Assembly: GCA_025451715.1 (NCBI GenBank)
Contig: JANWJY010000191.1
Span: forward strand, 1 to 11,698
From: Fimbriimonadaceae bacterium
Lineage (GTDB): Bacteria; Armatimonadota; Fimbriimonadia; Fimbriimonadales; Fimbriimonadaceae
Direction: 5' to 3'
Length of the DNA stretch: 11,698 nucleotides
Shown: one piece after another, positions 1-6,298 of the stretch
Layout of the letters: each line of letters opens with the position of its first letter
How positions within the stretch are numbered: the stretch's first letter is position 1
Notes under the pieces: model-generated
What the model saw: only the letters and a program-made list of their open reading frames with translations
What the model was told of the DNA's origin: nothing
Databases searched by the model: none
Made by a program: the position numbers and the translations under genes

Positions 1-205
1 AGAAGCTCCCCGCGATGATGTCGAGCTTCCCATCCCGGTCGACGTCCCCGACCGCCACGCCCTCGGACACGAACCGCGCGTCCAGCACGACCTTCTTGAA
101 TCTGACTTCTTCACTCTTGCCGGGCTCTTGGAAGGCGCTCGCTGCGACAAGCACAGCCATCGCCGCACTGCGCAACCCGATATGGGAAAAGGTGGGTCCT
201 CTCAT
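1..205 (-). CDS. FG-GAP/VCBS repeat protein, N-terminal part (cut by window edge)
   Basis: The first 68 codons of a minus-strand gene are present; the rest lies beyond base 1. The start is the ATG whose complement is at 203-205, with GGAGGA (complement of 209-214) three bases upstream. The N terminus is basic and then hydrophobic (AAMAVLVAASA), which suggests export. From about residue 36 the sequence VVLDARFVSEGVAVGDVDRDGKLD is broken into the classic elements of an FG-GAP/VCBS blade: an acidic Asp-Val-Asp-Arg-Asp-Gly-Lys calcium-binding-like loop followed by LDIIAGSF. In this family such blades repeat to form an extracellular beta-propeller used in adhesion or ligand binding. Only one blade is visible, so the number of repeats and any fused enzyme domain are unknown. 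The next gene, 265-753, is on the same strand upstream with about 60 bases between them. Confidence 0.72.
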   Translation of the reverse strand, partial: MRGPTFSHIGLRSAAMAVLVAASAFQEPGKSEEVRFKKVVLDARFVSEGVAVGDVDRDGKLDIIAGSF

Positions 206-264
206 GTGTCCTCCGGAGTCACCCAGGAACCGACGCGCAAACTGGCATGGATTCGCTTCAATTC

Positions 265-753
265 TTACATATCGGGAATCTCTGGCTCGACGAGCTTTGC
301 AAGACCCTCGAGCGACTCTTGCCAGCCGAGGTAGCAGGCCTCCGGCGGAATCGCCGCGGGGATGTTCTCTTGCACGATGTCCACCTCGGTGCCGACGGAG
401 ACTTTGGTCAGCGTGTAGGTGGTCCGCATCGCGCCAGGGGGGTTGGGGTCGCCGAACACGTCGGTCGCGACGATGCGCTTGCCGGGTTCGAGCTCGAGAT
501 ACTCACCGCCGAAGGAGTGGCTGTTCCCCGTCAAGAAGTTCGTGAACGACATCTTAAACGTGCCGCCCACCTTGGCATCGAGGTGGTGGACAGTGCACGT
601 GAAGCCGTGCGGCGGGAGCCACTTGCAGTTCGCGGCCGGGTCGAGGATCGCCTTATAGATGCGCTCCGGCGGCGCCTTGAACACCCGGTGGAGCCGAACG
701 GTGCCCGTCGCCGCCTTCTGGCTGGTCTGCGTTTCTGTGTGAGGGGTCGTCAT
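265..753 (-). CDS. SRPBCC/AHSA1-type ligand-binding protein
   Basis: A 162-residue cytosolic protein of the START/Bet v1-like (SRPBCC) superfamily, activator-of-Hsp90-ATPase-like branch. Visible family marks are the opening strand RLHRVFKAPPERIYKAIL (19-37), KWLPPHGF (44-51), a VGGTFKMSF turn (62-70), GGEYLELEPGKRIV (82-95) and the closing helix with LGWQESLEGLAKL (142-154). Members bind hydrophobic ligands in a deep pocket; the ligand here cannot be told. The frame stays open upstream to 984, but I chose the ATG at 751-753 because GGAGG lies just upstream (about 759-763) and family homology begins soon after it. The longer version would run into the divergent YdeI-type gene. No signal peptide is seen. 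Confidence 0.82.
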   Translation of the reverse strand: MTTPHTETQTSQKAATGTVRLHRVFKAPPERIYKAILDPAANCKWLPPHGFTCTVHHLDAKVGGTFKMSFTNFLTGNSHSFGGEYLELEPGKRIVATDVFGDPNPPGAMRTTYTLTKVSVGTEVDIVQENIPAAIPPEACYLGWQESLEGLAKLVEPEIPDM

Positions 754-819
754 TTCTGGCCTCCAGTAAACCTTCTTACGCCGCTGGGCATTTGGGAGTG
801 CGCGGGCGCATCCGCGCTT

Positions 820-848
820 TTCGTATCTGAGGAACGATGAATCATAAT
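820..848 (+). promoter_or_regulatory. Candidate promoter of the YdeI-type gene
   Basis: CATAAT (843-848) matches five of six bases of the sigma70 -10 box. TTCGTA (820-825) sits 17 bases before it as a poor -35. The pair lies between the divergent SRPBCC and YdeI-type genes and ends 20 bases before the ATG at 869, leaving room for GGAG at 855-858. The -35 match is weak, so this is a candidate only. Confidence 0.35.
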
Positions 849-868
849 CCTCGCGGAGACCGGTCGGC

Positions 869-1429
869 ATGAAGGCAGACCTCGCAACGCTCGACGTCCG
901 CAGCCGCTCGCAATGGCGGGCGTGGTTGAAGAAGAACCACGACAAGAGCAAAGGTGTGTGGTTCGTTTTCCACAAGGCGCACACGGGCGTGAAGTCCGTT
1001 CCCTACGAAGACTTCGTGCGCGAGGCGCTGTGCTTCGGATGGATCAACAGTCTCGTCAAGCGCCTCGACGACGACCGGCACGCGATCAAGGCGACGCCCA
1101 GGAAGCCGACGAGCAAATGGTCCGACCTCAATCGCAACCGGTGGTCCGAGCTGAACGCCGCAGGGCTGTTGGCAAAAGCCGGTCTCGCCGCCGCACCGAC
1201 TGAGAAGGGTTACGCGCCAAGACCCAAGGTCCCCGAGCTTCCCGCCTACATCGCGAAGGCGATCAAGGCCGATCCCAAAGCGTGGAGCTTCTTTCAGAGC
1301 CTGCCGCCGAGGGAGCGGCGCAACTTTGTCGTCTGGATCCACACAGCGAAGAAGACGGAGACGCGGGAAAGGCGACTGCGCGAATCCATTGCCCTCCTCG
1401 CCGCGCGAAAAAAGCTCGGTTTGAAGTGA
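869..1429 (+). CDS. YdeI/OmpD-associated family protein
   Basis: A 186-residue soluble basic protein of the YdeI/OmdA family, known for members linked to bacteriocin or antimicrobial protection and to OmpD; the biochemical role is not settled. Seen here: the N-terminal core with EALCFGWINS (52-61), the run TPRKPTSKWSDLNRNR (76-91), and the C-terminal OmdA-type segment with a Pro-rich lead-in (ELPAYIAKAIKADP, 123-136) and FVVWIHTAKKTETRERRLRE (153-172). Its length is normal for the family. The start ATG has GGAG at 855-858 at a rather long 10-base spacing. The gene is divergent from the SRPBCC gene. A 135-base gap without any clear element separates it from the EAL gene downstream. Confidence 0.85.
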   Translation: MKADLATLDVRSRSQWRAWLKKNHDKSKGVWFVFHKAHTGVKSVPYEDFVREALCFGWINSLVKRLDDDRHAIKATPRKPTSKWSDLNRNRWSELNAAGLLAKAGLAAAPTEKGYAPRPKVPELPAYIAKAIKADPKAWSFFQSLPPRERRNFVVWIHTAKKTETRERRLRESIALLAARKKLGLK

Positions 1430-1564
1430 TGCGGGGCTGTTGCAGTTGGCCACTCGGCCGAACCAAAGCGCGCCCTCCAACGCTCGCCCGCTCCAGGGTG
1501 GCGATTTCATCCGTCCTCATGGAACAAGGTTCATGGTCAGGGCCGAGGGGCCGCTGGAGACACG

Positions 1565-3157
1565 TTGCACACAAGATGGCTGAAGAGGGTGGACGGAACG
1601 CTCCTTGGGGCGGTCTTGGTCTCCCTTATCGTCGGCGTGATCCCGATCTTTGTGTCGCTCCACTTCGCTAGGAGGTCCTGCCTGGCCGACCAGTCCAAGA
1701 AGCTGCTGGCCATGGCGGCAGACGTCGCAAGCCGGGCCGATCAGACCGGCGAACAGATCAGACGCGTGAGCGCTGAGCTCTCGAGCGGCGAGCACGGCGC
1801 ACCTGGGTCCGAGGCCGAGATCCAGCACATGAGGGGTCTGGCAATGACCTCCACCTATCTTCAGGCCGTCGGTCGGTTGGACGGCACCAAGGTGACCTGC
1901 ACCTCGATGGGTGTGCTCGACCCGCCCGTCGAGCTGGGCGCTCCCGACGTGACGACGGTGGCGGGCGTCAACGTCTGGCTCGACGTCCAACTGGACTTTG
2001 CGGGCGCGGCCCCGTTCCATGCGCTGGGTTACGGCCCGTTCGTCGTGTTCATCACGCGGGACCTCGTGCTCGACGTGTACTCCGACGAGATCAACCTGTC
2101 GGTCGCCGTCGTGACGGGAACGGCGAAGAAGGTTCTCTCTCAAGAGGGCGAGGTCCTGCCGGACGCGCTCAACGAACTGGGGGAGCGGAAGTCGGCGAGC
2201 TTTGTCTACGGGGACAGGGTCGTCGCGCTCTGTCGCTCAGACGGCGTCGACATCGTCGGCTATGTGTCACAGCCTCTTTCCGATGCGTACGCGGACGCGG
2301 GCCAGTCCGCGCTTCTGTTCCTGCCCGTCGGTGGCGTGGTAGGGCTGGTCATTTCGCTCTTTAGCTTCCGGGTCGCGCGCAGACAGTTGACGCTGCCCTA
2401 CATCATGCGGTCGGCGATCAAGAACCAGGAGTTCTTCATGCTGTACCAGCCGGTGGTCGACCTCGCGACAGAGCGGATCGTGGGCGCGGAAGCGCTGATC
2501 CGATGGCGGCGCGCGACCGGCGAGATGATCCGGCCGGACCACTTCATTCCCGCGGCCGAGGAGTGTGGGATCATCACAAAGATCACTGAGTACGTGATCG
2601 ACGAGTCCTTTAGGGCGTGCAGCCAGCTCAACGCTAAGTTTCCCGGGACCTACATCGGCATCAACGTCACGTCGAGCGACGTCAGGTCCGGCACGCTTTC
2701 AGACCAGCTCAGGTCTGCCGCAGAGCGCCACGCCGTGGACCTGAAGAACATTGGCGTCGAGATCACTGAAACCGGGCTCCTCGACGTCAACAACATCATT
2801 CCGGAGCTCGACAAGCTCAACGCGCTCGGCCTGCGCCTCGCGATGGACGACTTCGGCACGGGCTATTCCAACCTCTCGTACCTCATGAAGCTCGACATCG
2901 ACGCCCTCAAGATCGACAAGCTCTTTGTGGACGCGATCGGCACCGACTCCGCGACGAGCGGCGTCGTGGATCACATGATCGAGATGGCTATGAAGCTCGA
3001 CAAGTACATCATCGCAGAGGGGATCGAGAGCCAGCATCAGGCCGAGTACTTGCGCGATCGCAGCGTCCAGGCGGGACAAGGTTACTACTTCGGAAGGCCG
3101 ATGACCCTGGATGACCTGACCGCGCGGCTCAGCAAGCAGCGCGAAGCATCCGCGTAG
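1565..3157 (+). CDS. CSS-motif sensor with EAL c-di-GMP phosphodiesterase domain
   Basis: A 530-residue inner-membrane enzyme expected to hydrolyse cyclic di-GMP to pGpG. Layout: TM1 about 13-33, a periplasmic CSS-type domain about 34-247, TM2 about 248-268, and a cytosolic EAL domain about 282-520. The catalytic set looks complete: E309 in EALIRW, N367 in GINVTSSD, E399 in VEITE, D428-D429 in DDFGTGYSNL, K449 in LKID and E485 in AEGIE, ending with GYYFGRPM. In CSS-EAL enzymes a periplasmic cysteine pair responds to thiol redox state; here the motif reads C112-T-S rather than CSS, and C39 is a possible partner. I chose the TTG at 1565 because GGAG (1556-1559) lies five bases upstream and the first TM follows at once. 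It appears monocistronic. Confidence 0.92.
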   Translation: MHTRWLKRVDGTLLGAVLVSLIVGVIPIFVSLHFARRSCLADQSKKLLAMAADVASRADQTGEQIRRVSAELSSGEHGAPGSEAEIQHMRGLAMTSTYLQAVGRLDGTKVTCTSMGVLDPPVELGAPDVTTVAGVNVWLDVQLDFAGAAPFHALGYGPFVVFITRDLVLDVYSDEINLSVAVVTGTAKKVLSQEGEVLPDALNELGERKSASFVYGDRVVALCRSDGVDIVGYVSQPLSDAYADAGQSALLFLPVGGVVGLVISLFSFRVARRQLTLPYIMRSAIKNQEFFMLYQPVVDLATERIVGAEALIRWRRATGEMIRPDHFIPAAEECGIITKITEYVIDESFRACSQLNAKFPGTYIGINVTSSDVRSGTLSDQLRSAAERHAVDLKNIGVEITETGLLDVNNIIPELDKLNALGLRLAMDDFGTGYSNLSYLMKLDIDALKIDKLFVDAIGTDSATSGVVDHMIEMAMKLDKYIIAEGIESQHQAEYLRDRSVQAGQGYYFGRPMTLDDLTARLSKQREASA

Positions 3158-3161
3158 GCGT

Positions 3162-3180
3162 AGCCAAGAGGACCTTGGCT
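3162..3180 (+). terminator. Weak hairpin after the EAL gene
   Basis: Perfect 7-bp arms AGCCAAG (3162-3168) and CTTGGCT (3174-3180) enclose a 5-base loop, starting five bases after the EAL stop codon. There is no T-run behind it, so it may only stabilise the 3' end or depend on other factors. Confidence 0.4.
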
Positions 3181-3238
3181 TACTTCGCGTTTCGTCATTG
3201 TCGCTACGCGACCAACAGCTCCGGCTCACCCTTGCCAG

Positions 3239-3274
3239 AAAAAAAGCGGCCCGAGCGGTGAACGCCCGGGCCGC
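3239..3274 (-). terminator. Intrinsic terminator of the metalloprotease gene
   Basis: Read on the minus strand, arms of 12 bp (complements of 3263-3274 and 3246-3257) pair with one G-T wobble around a 5-base loop. Seven consecutive T (complement of 3239-3245) follow directly. It begins 17 bases after the stop codon of the M43-type gene. It is a textbook rho-independent terminator and the clearest one in the window. Confidence 0.9.
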
Positions 3275-3290
3275 CGATCACTCGCCGCGG

Positions 3291-4196
3291 TCACTTGCCT
3301 TTGCGGTAGGTGACCCACATGCTCTGCAGCCGAGTGGTCTGGCCGCTGGTGAACTGGTACTTGCACGAGTCGGCCGTATAGTCCATGAAGTTCATGGTCG
3401 GGTCGTTGCCAGGGAACCTCCGTTGCGGGCACGTATCGATCGCGCCCGTCGGGCAGTTCCAGTTGTAGTGCTCTTCTGCCGGGGTGTCGCTCACGTAGTC
3501 GTTGTTCTTCTCACACCCGCCCTGGAACGTGTGATAGAGTCCGATCCAGTGACCGACCTCGTGCACGACCAGGTCGCCGAGCGCTCCCGAAGATGCGCCG
3601 GGCATGCCCGTGTTGTCGACCTCTGGGCCGTCCATGATCGGATCGCCCGCGTACCACCACGGGAAGCCGCCCCATCCGCCGATGCCGGGGGGAAGGTCGC
3701 GGACGTAGATGTTGACGTCGTCGGCCGAGCCCTGTCGCAACGCGGTCTTCATGGCGCGGTCTTCGGCGGTGTCCCTTGCGCACGTGTACCACGCGGAGTT
3801 CGCAGTGCGGTCGACCCCTGCAAGCGTGAACGAGACCTTCGTGTCGAAACCGCCAGGGCTCTGCGTCCCGGCAAACCCGGCGTTCAGCGCGACCATCTGT
3901 TCTGCGATCACAGCGTCGGAGACGTCGCCGACTCCCTCGTTCGTGGTGATGATGTGGAAGTAGATGGGGACGACGATCGGAACGTTCGGCGGGAACGAGC
4001 CCACTTGGCTCGCGACGAACGCCTCGACGCTTGCGATCTCCTCAGCCGGTGGCGCCTCGGTCGCGCACATGAGCGGCATTTGGTCGGAGGGGGTCACGGT
4101 TCCGCCAACGCCGGCGCACCCCCAGATGACAAAGCCCATCGCCAAGGCGGAGCCTGTAACGGTGAGAGGTAGCAGTCTCGCTTTCATAAAGTTCAC
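3291..4196 (-). CDS. Exported M43-type zinc metalloprotease (pappalysin-like), probable lipoprotein
   Basis: A 301-residue secreted peptidase of the metzincin clan, closest by eye to family M43 (cytophagalysin/ulilysin/pappalysin). The zinc site is H212-E-V-G-H216-W-I-G-L-Y-H222, preceded by LGDLVV as in M43. The Met-turn is NFMDYTADSC with M271. The segment between (GGCEKNNDYVSDTPAEEH) has the DTP typical of the family, and six cysteines after residue 130 could form disulfides. The N terminus is basic and hydrophobic and ends in VIWGC, so C27 is a likely lipid anchor. Two starts are possible: GTG at 4196 with GGAG seven bases upstream, or ATG at 4187 (298 residues), which gives a more usual signal peptide. 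It has its own terminator and a structured leader. Confidence 0.88.
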   Translation of the reverse strand: MNFMKARLLPLTVTGSALAMGFVIWGCAGVGGTVTPSDQMPLMCATEAPPAEEIASVEAFVASQVGSFPPNVPIVVPIYFHIITTNEGVGDVSDAVIAEQMVALNAGFAGTQSPGGFDTKVSFTLAGVDRTANSAWYTCARDTAEDRAMKTALRQGSADDVNIYVRDLPPGIGGWGGFPWWYAGDPIMDGPEVDNTGMPGASSGALGDLVVHEVGHWIGLYHTFQGGCEKNNDYVSDTPAEEHYNWNCPTGAIDTCPQRRFPGNDPTMNFMDYTADSCKYQFTSGQTTRLQSMWVTYRKGK

Positions 4197-4202
4197 TTCT
4201 TG

Positions 4203-4228
4203 GCTCCGCTTCCGGAGCTTGCTGCTCC
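4203..4228 (-). promoter_or_regulatory. Leader with two mutually exclusive hairpins over the Shine-Dalgarno of the protease gene
   Basis: Read in the direction of the protease mRNA, three short segments follow each other: GGAGC (complement of 4224-4228), GCTCCG (4213-4218) and CGGAGC (4203-4208). The middle one can pair perfectly with the first (5-base loop) or the third (4-base loop GAAG). The third contains GGAG, the presumed ribosome binding site seven bases before the GTG at 4196. Pairing 2-3 would hide it and pairing 1-2 would free it. The structure is seen in the sequence; any switch function is inference. Confidence 0.45.
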
Positions 4229-4305
4229 CTCAATGGCCAATCCGCCGATGCTACCTGCGGCCGGCGACGCGGGACCGAACTTGTGACTGCATAATGGCGT
4301 CAGGC

Positions 4306-4638
4306 ATGCGCAAGTCGGTCAAGATCGCCGCGATCCTTGGGCTCGTCATCCCCAGCGCGACGATAGGTTTGGCGCTGGACGAGCCTATAAACGTAGGGGA
4401 TAGGAAGAACGAGGCGTGGGCGATCTACTTCATGAATAACGCGATCCCTGAGTATGAGGTCGATGCCGCGTCGGCAGCGTTCTACGCGGCGCACCCCGAG
4501 CTCGAGAGGAGCAGCGTCACGCAGATCGTGTTTACGGGATCCCTCGCTACACTCACGCATTACTTTGCGCTCTTCGGCCCCGGGTGGCTGAGGCGACGGC
4601 GTTCGCACGCGTCGGGACGCTCTACGCTCGACGCCTGA
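4306..4638 (+). CDS. Small exported or membrane protein, unknown function
   Basis: A 110-residue protein I do not recognise. The N terminus MRKSVKIAAILGLVIPSA is a classic signal sequence or anchor with possible cleavage after IGLA (residue 23). The middle (24-70) is acidic and rich in Ala, Tyr and Glu. A second hydrophobic stretch (about 72-95, with VFTGSL and YFALFGPGWL) is followed by RRRR and a short polar tail. An in-frame ATG at 4294 would add four residues; I prefer 4306 because CATAAT (4290-4295) overlaps the first ATG and looks like a -10 box ten bases before the second. No Shine-Dalgarno is seen for either. The gene is divergent from the M43 protease and could share its control region. 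Confidence 0.55.
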   Translation: MRKSVKIAAILGLVIPSATIGLALDEPINVGDRKNEAWAIYFMNNAIPEYEVDAASAAFYAAHPELERSSVTQIVFTGSLATLTHYFALFGPGWLRRRRSHASGRSTLDA

Positions 4639-4680
4639 TGCCGCTTTCGTACCTGCCGCCGCCGATTGGGCCCCTTCCGT

Positions 4681-4890
4681 AGCTCCCCGGTTTGCAAAGT
4701 TTGCACCCGGCTTTTCGAACCTGGCTCCCAACTTCGCAACGCCAGCTCCCGGGTTTGCAACGTTTGCCCCCTGCTTTTCGAACCCAGCTCCCCGCTTTGC
4801 GACGCGGGCTCCCGCCTTCGCAACGTCAGCCCCCCGGTTCTAGGACTCGGCCCCGGACTTCCTTCCCCGCCATCCCGGATTCTCGAACCC
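4681..4890. repeat. Degenerate 21-bp tandem repeat, about ten units
   Basis: Ten head-to-tail units of exactly 21 bp run from 4681 without a phase break. The common core is GCTCCC, three variable bases, then TTTGCAAC or TTCGAAC. Units 1-7 (to 4827) are clear; units 8-10 are weaker. There is a second order of about 63 bp: unit 1 resembles unit 4 and unit 2 resembles unit 5, each more than its direct neighbour. Many units hold small palindromes (TTCGAA, TTGCAA). The array fills most of the 297-base gap between the small exported gene (ends 4638) and the gene at 4936. The frame through it encodes low-complexity Arg/Pro/Ser/Leu sequence on either strand, so I see no gene here. There are no spacers, so it is not CRISPR. 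Confidence 0.75.
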
Positions 4891-4902
4891 CGCCCCGCCC
4901 CA

Positions 4903-4929
4903 GTCCACGCAAGTGGACGCGCGCATAAT
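4903..4929 (+). promoter_or_regulatory. Dyad plus -10 box just before the 4936 gene
   Basis: A perfect inverted repeat, GTCCAC (4903-4908) and GTGGAC (4913-4918) with a 4-base centre, is followed by CATAAT (4924-4929), which ends six bases before the ATG at 4936. No Shine-Dalgarno lies in those six bases, so a leaderless transcript is likely if the box is real. The dyad covers where a -35 would bind and could be an operator. No good -35 hexamer is present. Confidence 0.42.
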
Positions 4930-4935
4930 CCTCTC

Positions 4936-5565
4936 ATGACAGAAAGCGAGATCAAAAACCGCATCGCACGGGTATATGCCGCGTTCGGCGAGAAGTCTCG
5001 CCTAAAGCCGGAGGATTGCGAGCCGGTCGTGCACCGTACACCTCAGCGCCTTTCCTACCATCAGGACTTTCGGGGTGGGCGAACCCAAGAACAGCTAGAA
5101 ATAGATGCCGCAACTATCATCAACGAGATCATGGGCATACGCGACCGTACGAAGAAGTGGTTGATCGCAAGCGCAGGTAACGCTGCTAGAGTCGATGATT
5201 TCATCAAGTCCGACATGGCGGTTGCCCTAGTGCACGACCTGGCCAACACGGAGAAACACGGAGAACTGGACCGGCCCCCGTTTTCGGGCCACCGGCCCAA
5301 ATTGCTGCCTGTTGACCGTGTGATGGCGAATATCTATGATCCGGTGACAAAGACGTACGCCCGGGCATCCCAGTTCTGGGGCCCCGCGATCAACAATCAG
5401 ACTGGGCAGCTAGCGAACAAGGGCGGGAGCACGGGCATGGAAGTCGTCCTCCACTGCGACATCCAGGACGAGAGCGGCAACAAGATTGGCGAGCTAAACA
5501 AGGTCTTGGCCGATGCCATCCACAGTTGGGAGCAATTCCTGAAATCGCTTGGCCTCACGCTCTGA
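4936..5565 (+). CDS. Uncharacterised protein with DxxNxxKH motif, HEPN-like by inference
   Basis: A 209-residue soluble protein of unknown function. The N-terminal half is predicted helical (about 2-20, 50-80, 88-110) and carries D101-L-A-N104-T-E-K107-H108, then GELDRPPFSGHRP. The N-x2-KH signature recurs in uncharacterised bacterial proteins with an all-helical, HEPN-like look, but I cannot confirm an RNase. The C-terminal half looks mixed (IYDPVTKTYAR, MEVVLHCDIQD) and closes with an amphipathic helix (183-205). The frame is open upstream into the tandem repeat; I chose the ATG at 4936 because it follows a -10-like box and the upstream frame is repeat. GC is lower than in flanking genes (30 of 60 at 5101-5160) and CTA and ATA codons appear, which suggests transfer. 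It converges on the HEPN gene 61 bases away. Confidence 0.65.
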   Translation: MTESEIKNRIARVYAAFGEKSRLKPEDCEPVVHRTPQRLSYHQDFRGGRTQEQLEIDAATIINEIMGIRDRTKKWLIASAGNAARVDDFIKSDMAVALVHDLANTEKHGELDRPPFSGHRPKLLPVDRVMANIYDPVTKTYARASQFWGPAINNQTGQLANKGGSTGMEVVLHCDIQDESGNKIGELNKVLADAIHSWEQFLKSLGLTL

Positions 5566-5592
5566 AGACGCTGCGCGAGCCGGCAATGTTCA

Positions 5593-5609
5593 GACGGACA
5601 CACGCCGTC
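5593..5609. terminator. Short hairpin between converging genes
   Basis: GACGG (5593-5597) and CCGTC (5605-5609) pair around a 7-base loop in the 61-base gap between the converging genes at 4936-5565 and 5627-6298. There is no T-run on either strand. It could act weakly in both directions; the position is the main support. Confidence 0.25.
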
Positions 5610-5626
5610 GCGATTGTAGTGCCCGT

Positions 5627-6298
5627 CTAGTCTTCGTCTAAAGCTTCATTTGGCGGTAGGTCTGGCTTCGCTCTTTCAAGCACGTGCTCTGCGCCCAGTG
5701 TGCGCACAAGCTCCGTGGCGACTGCACGGGCTAGTTTCTCTGTTTGAGCGATATCAATGGCCTGCTGGGCCCACGTCACCAAGTCGCCGCCTGTGTATGG
5801 GAAGGTGCGGAGCAGTACATCCCGATCGTGGTAGACCGCACTTGAATACTTTGGATCGTCGAAAACAATTGCCTCGCCCGCCGGTACTGCGCGTGCCAAC
5901 AGCGGGGGGCCAAAATACTGTGAGATCTTCGCGCTGAGGAGTCGCTCGGCCCGCAGCCGTGCAACTGCGGCATCAAGTTTCGGTAGCAGAATGGTGACGA
6001 TCTTGCTGTACGACAAAGCTGATTTCTGGGGGTCGGCGGTTGATTGCCCGTGGGAAAACTTGTTCCGCACGTCACGCAACAATCGAAACGACTCTGCATA
6101 CCGCGAATTCAGATGCCCTCTCTTGACCAAGGCGTTGATAAATCCGATTGCCCAGTCAGGGCGATCACTACTTCCAGCGCCCGAGTGCGCGATGGCATTC
6201 TCGACCTCCGACCAGGCGGAAAGAATCGCAGCCTTCGGGTTCTCGGCGGCCATCGCCTCGAGTTCTGCATGCAGCTCTTCGTAAGTTTGATGGCCCAT
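5627..6298 (-). CDS. HEPN-domain protein with R-x4-H motif
   Basis: A 223-residue, largely helical soluble protein. The segment PKAAILSAWSEVENAI (21-36) resembles helix 1 of HEPN/DUF4145-type proteins, and LRDVRNKFSHG (74-84) contains the R78-N-K-F-S-H83 motif that in active HEPN proteins forms the metal-independent RNase site. HEPN RNases act in toxin-antitoxin, abortive infection and CRISPR systems, but many HEPN proteins serve other roles, so nuclease activity is an inference. The C-terminal half (about 125-223) is not recognised; it holds YHDRDVLLRTFPYTG and a helical tail (172-208) with an acidic end. The ATG overlaps the stop of the two-TM gene by one base (TAATG), so the two are translationally coupled. 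GC is low compared with flanks (32 of 60 at 6001-6060). Confidence 0.68.
   Translation of the reverse strand: MGHQTYEELHAELEAMAAENPKAAILSAWSEVENAIAHSGAGSSDRPDWAIGFINALVKRGHLNSRYAESFRLLRDVRNKFSHGQSTADPQKSALSYSKIVTILLPKLDAAVARLRAERLLSAKISQYFGPPLLARAVPAGEAIVFDDPKYSSAVYHDRDVLLRTFPYTGGDLVTWAQQAIDIAQTEKLARAVATELVRTLGAEHVLERAKPDLPPNEALDED

Noticed and set aside
3198..4172. Long plus-strand open frame (324 codons) across the M43 gene
   Set aside because: The opposite frame carries the full zinc motif, Met-turn, lipobox and terminator. The plus frame has only Arg/Ala/Val-rich shadow sequence.
4555..4620. PEP-CTERM sorting signal at the end of the small exported protein
   Set aside because: The hydrophobic helix and RRRR are there, but no PEP-like motif precedes the helix.
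4681..4890. CRISPR array
   Set aside because: The units are contiguous and degenerate, with no unique spacers and no cas genes.
4666..4935. In-frame N-terminal extension of the 4936 gene through the tandem repeat
   Set aside because: It would translate the repeat array as Pro/Ser/Arg/Cys-rich sequence unlike the rest of the protein, while a -10-like box lies just before the ATG at 4936.
4639..4935. A third copy of the mqnC tail at the far edge of the island
   Set aside because: I looked for the 77-bp core in this gap and saw no match, so the island as a whole is not shown to be bounded by mqnC repeats.
4936..6298. Classic HEPN/MNT toxin-antitoxin pair
   Set aside because: No nucleotidyltransferase GS-x10-DxD motif is present in any nearby protein. 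The partner of the HEPN protein is a membrane protein.
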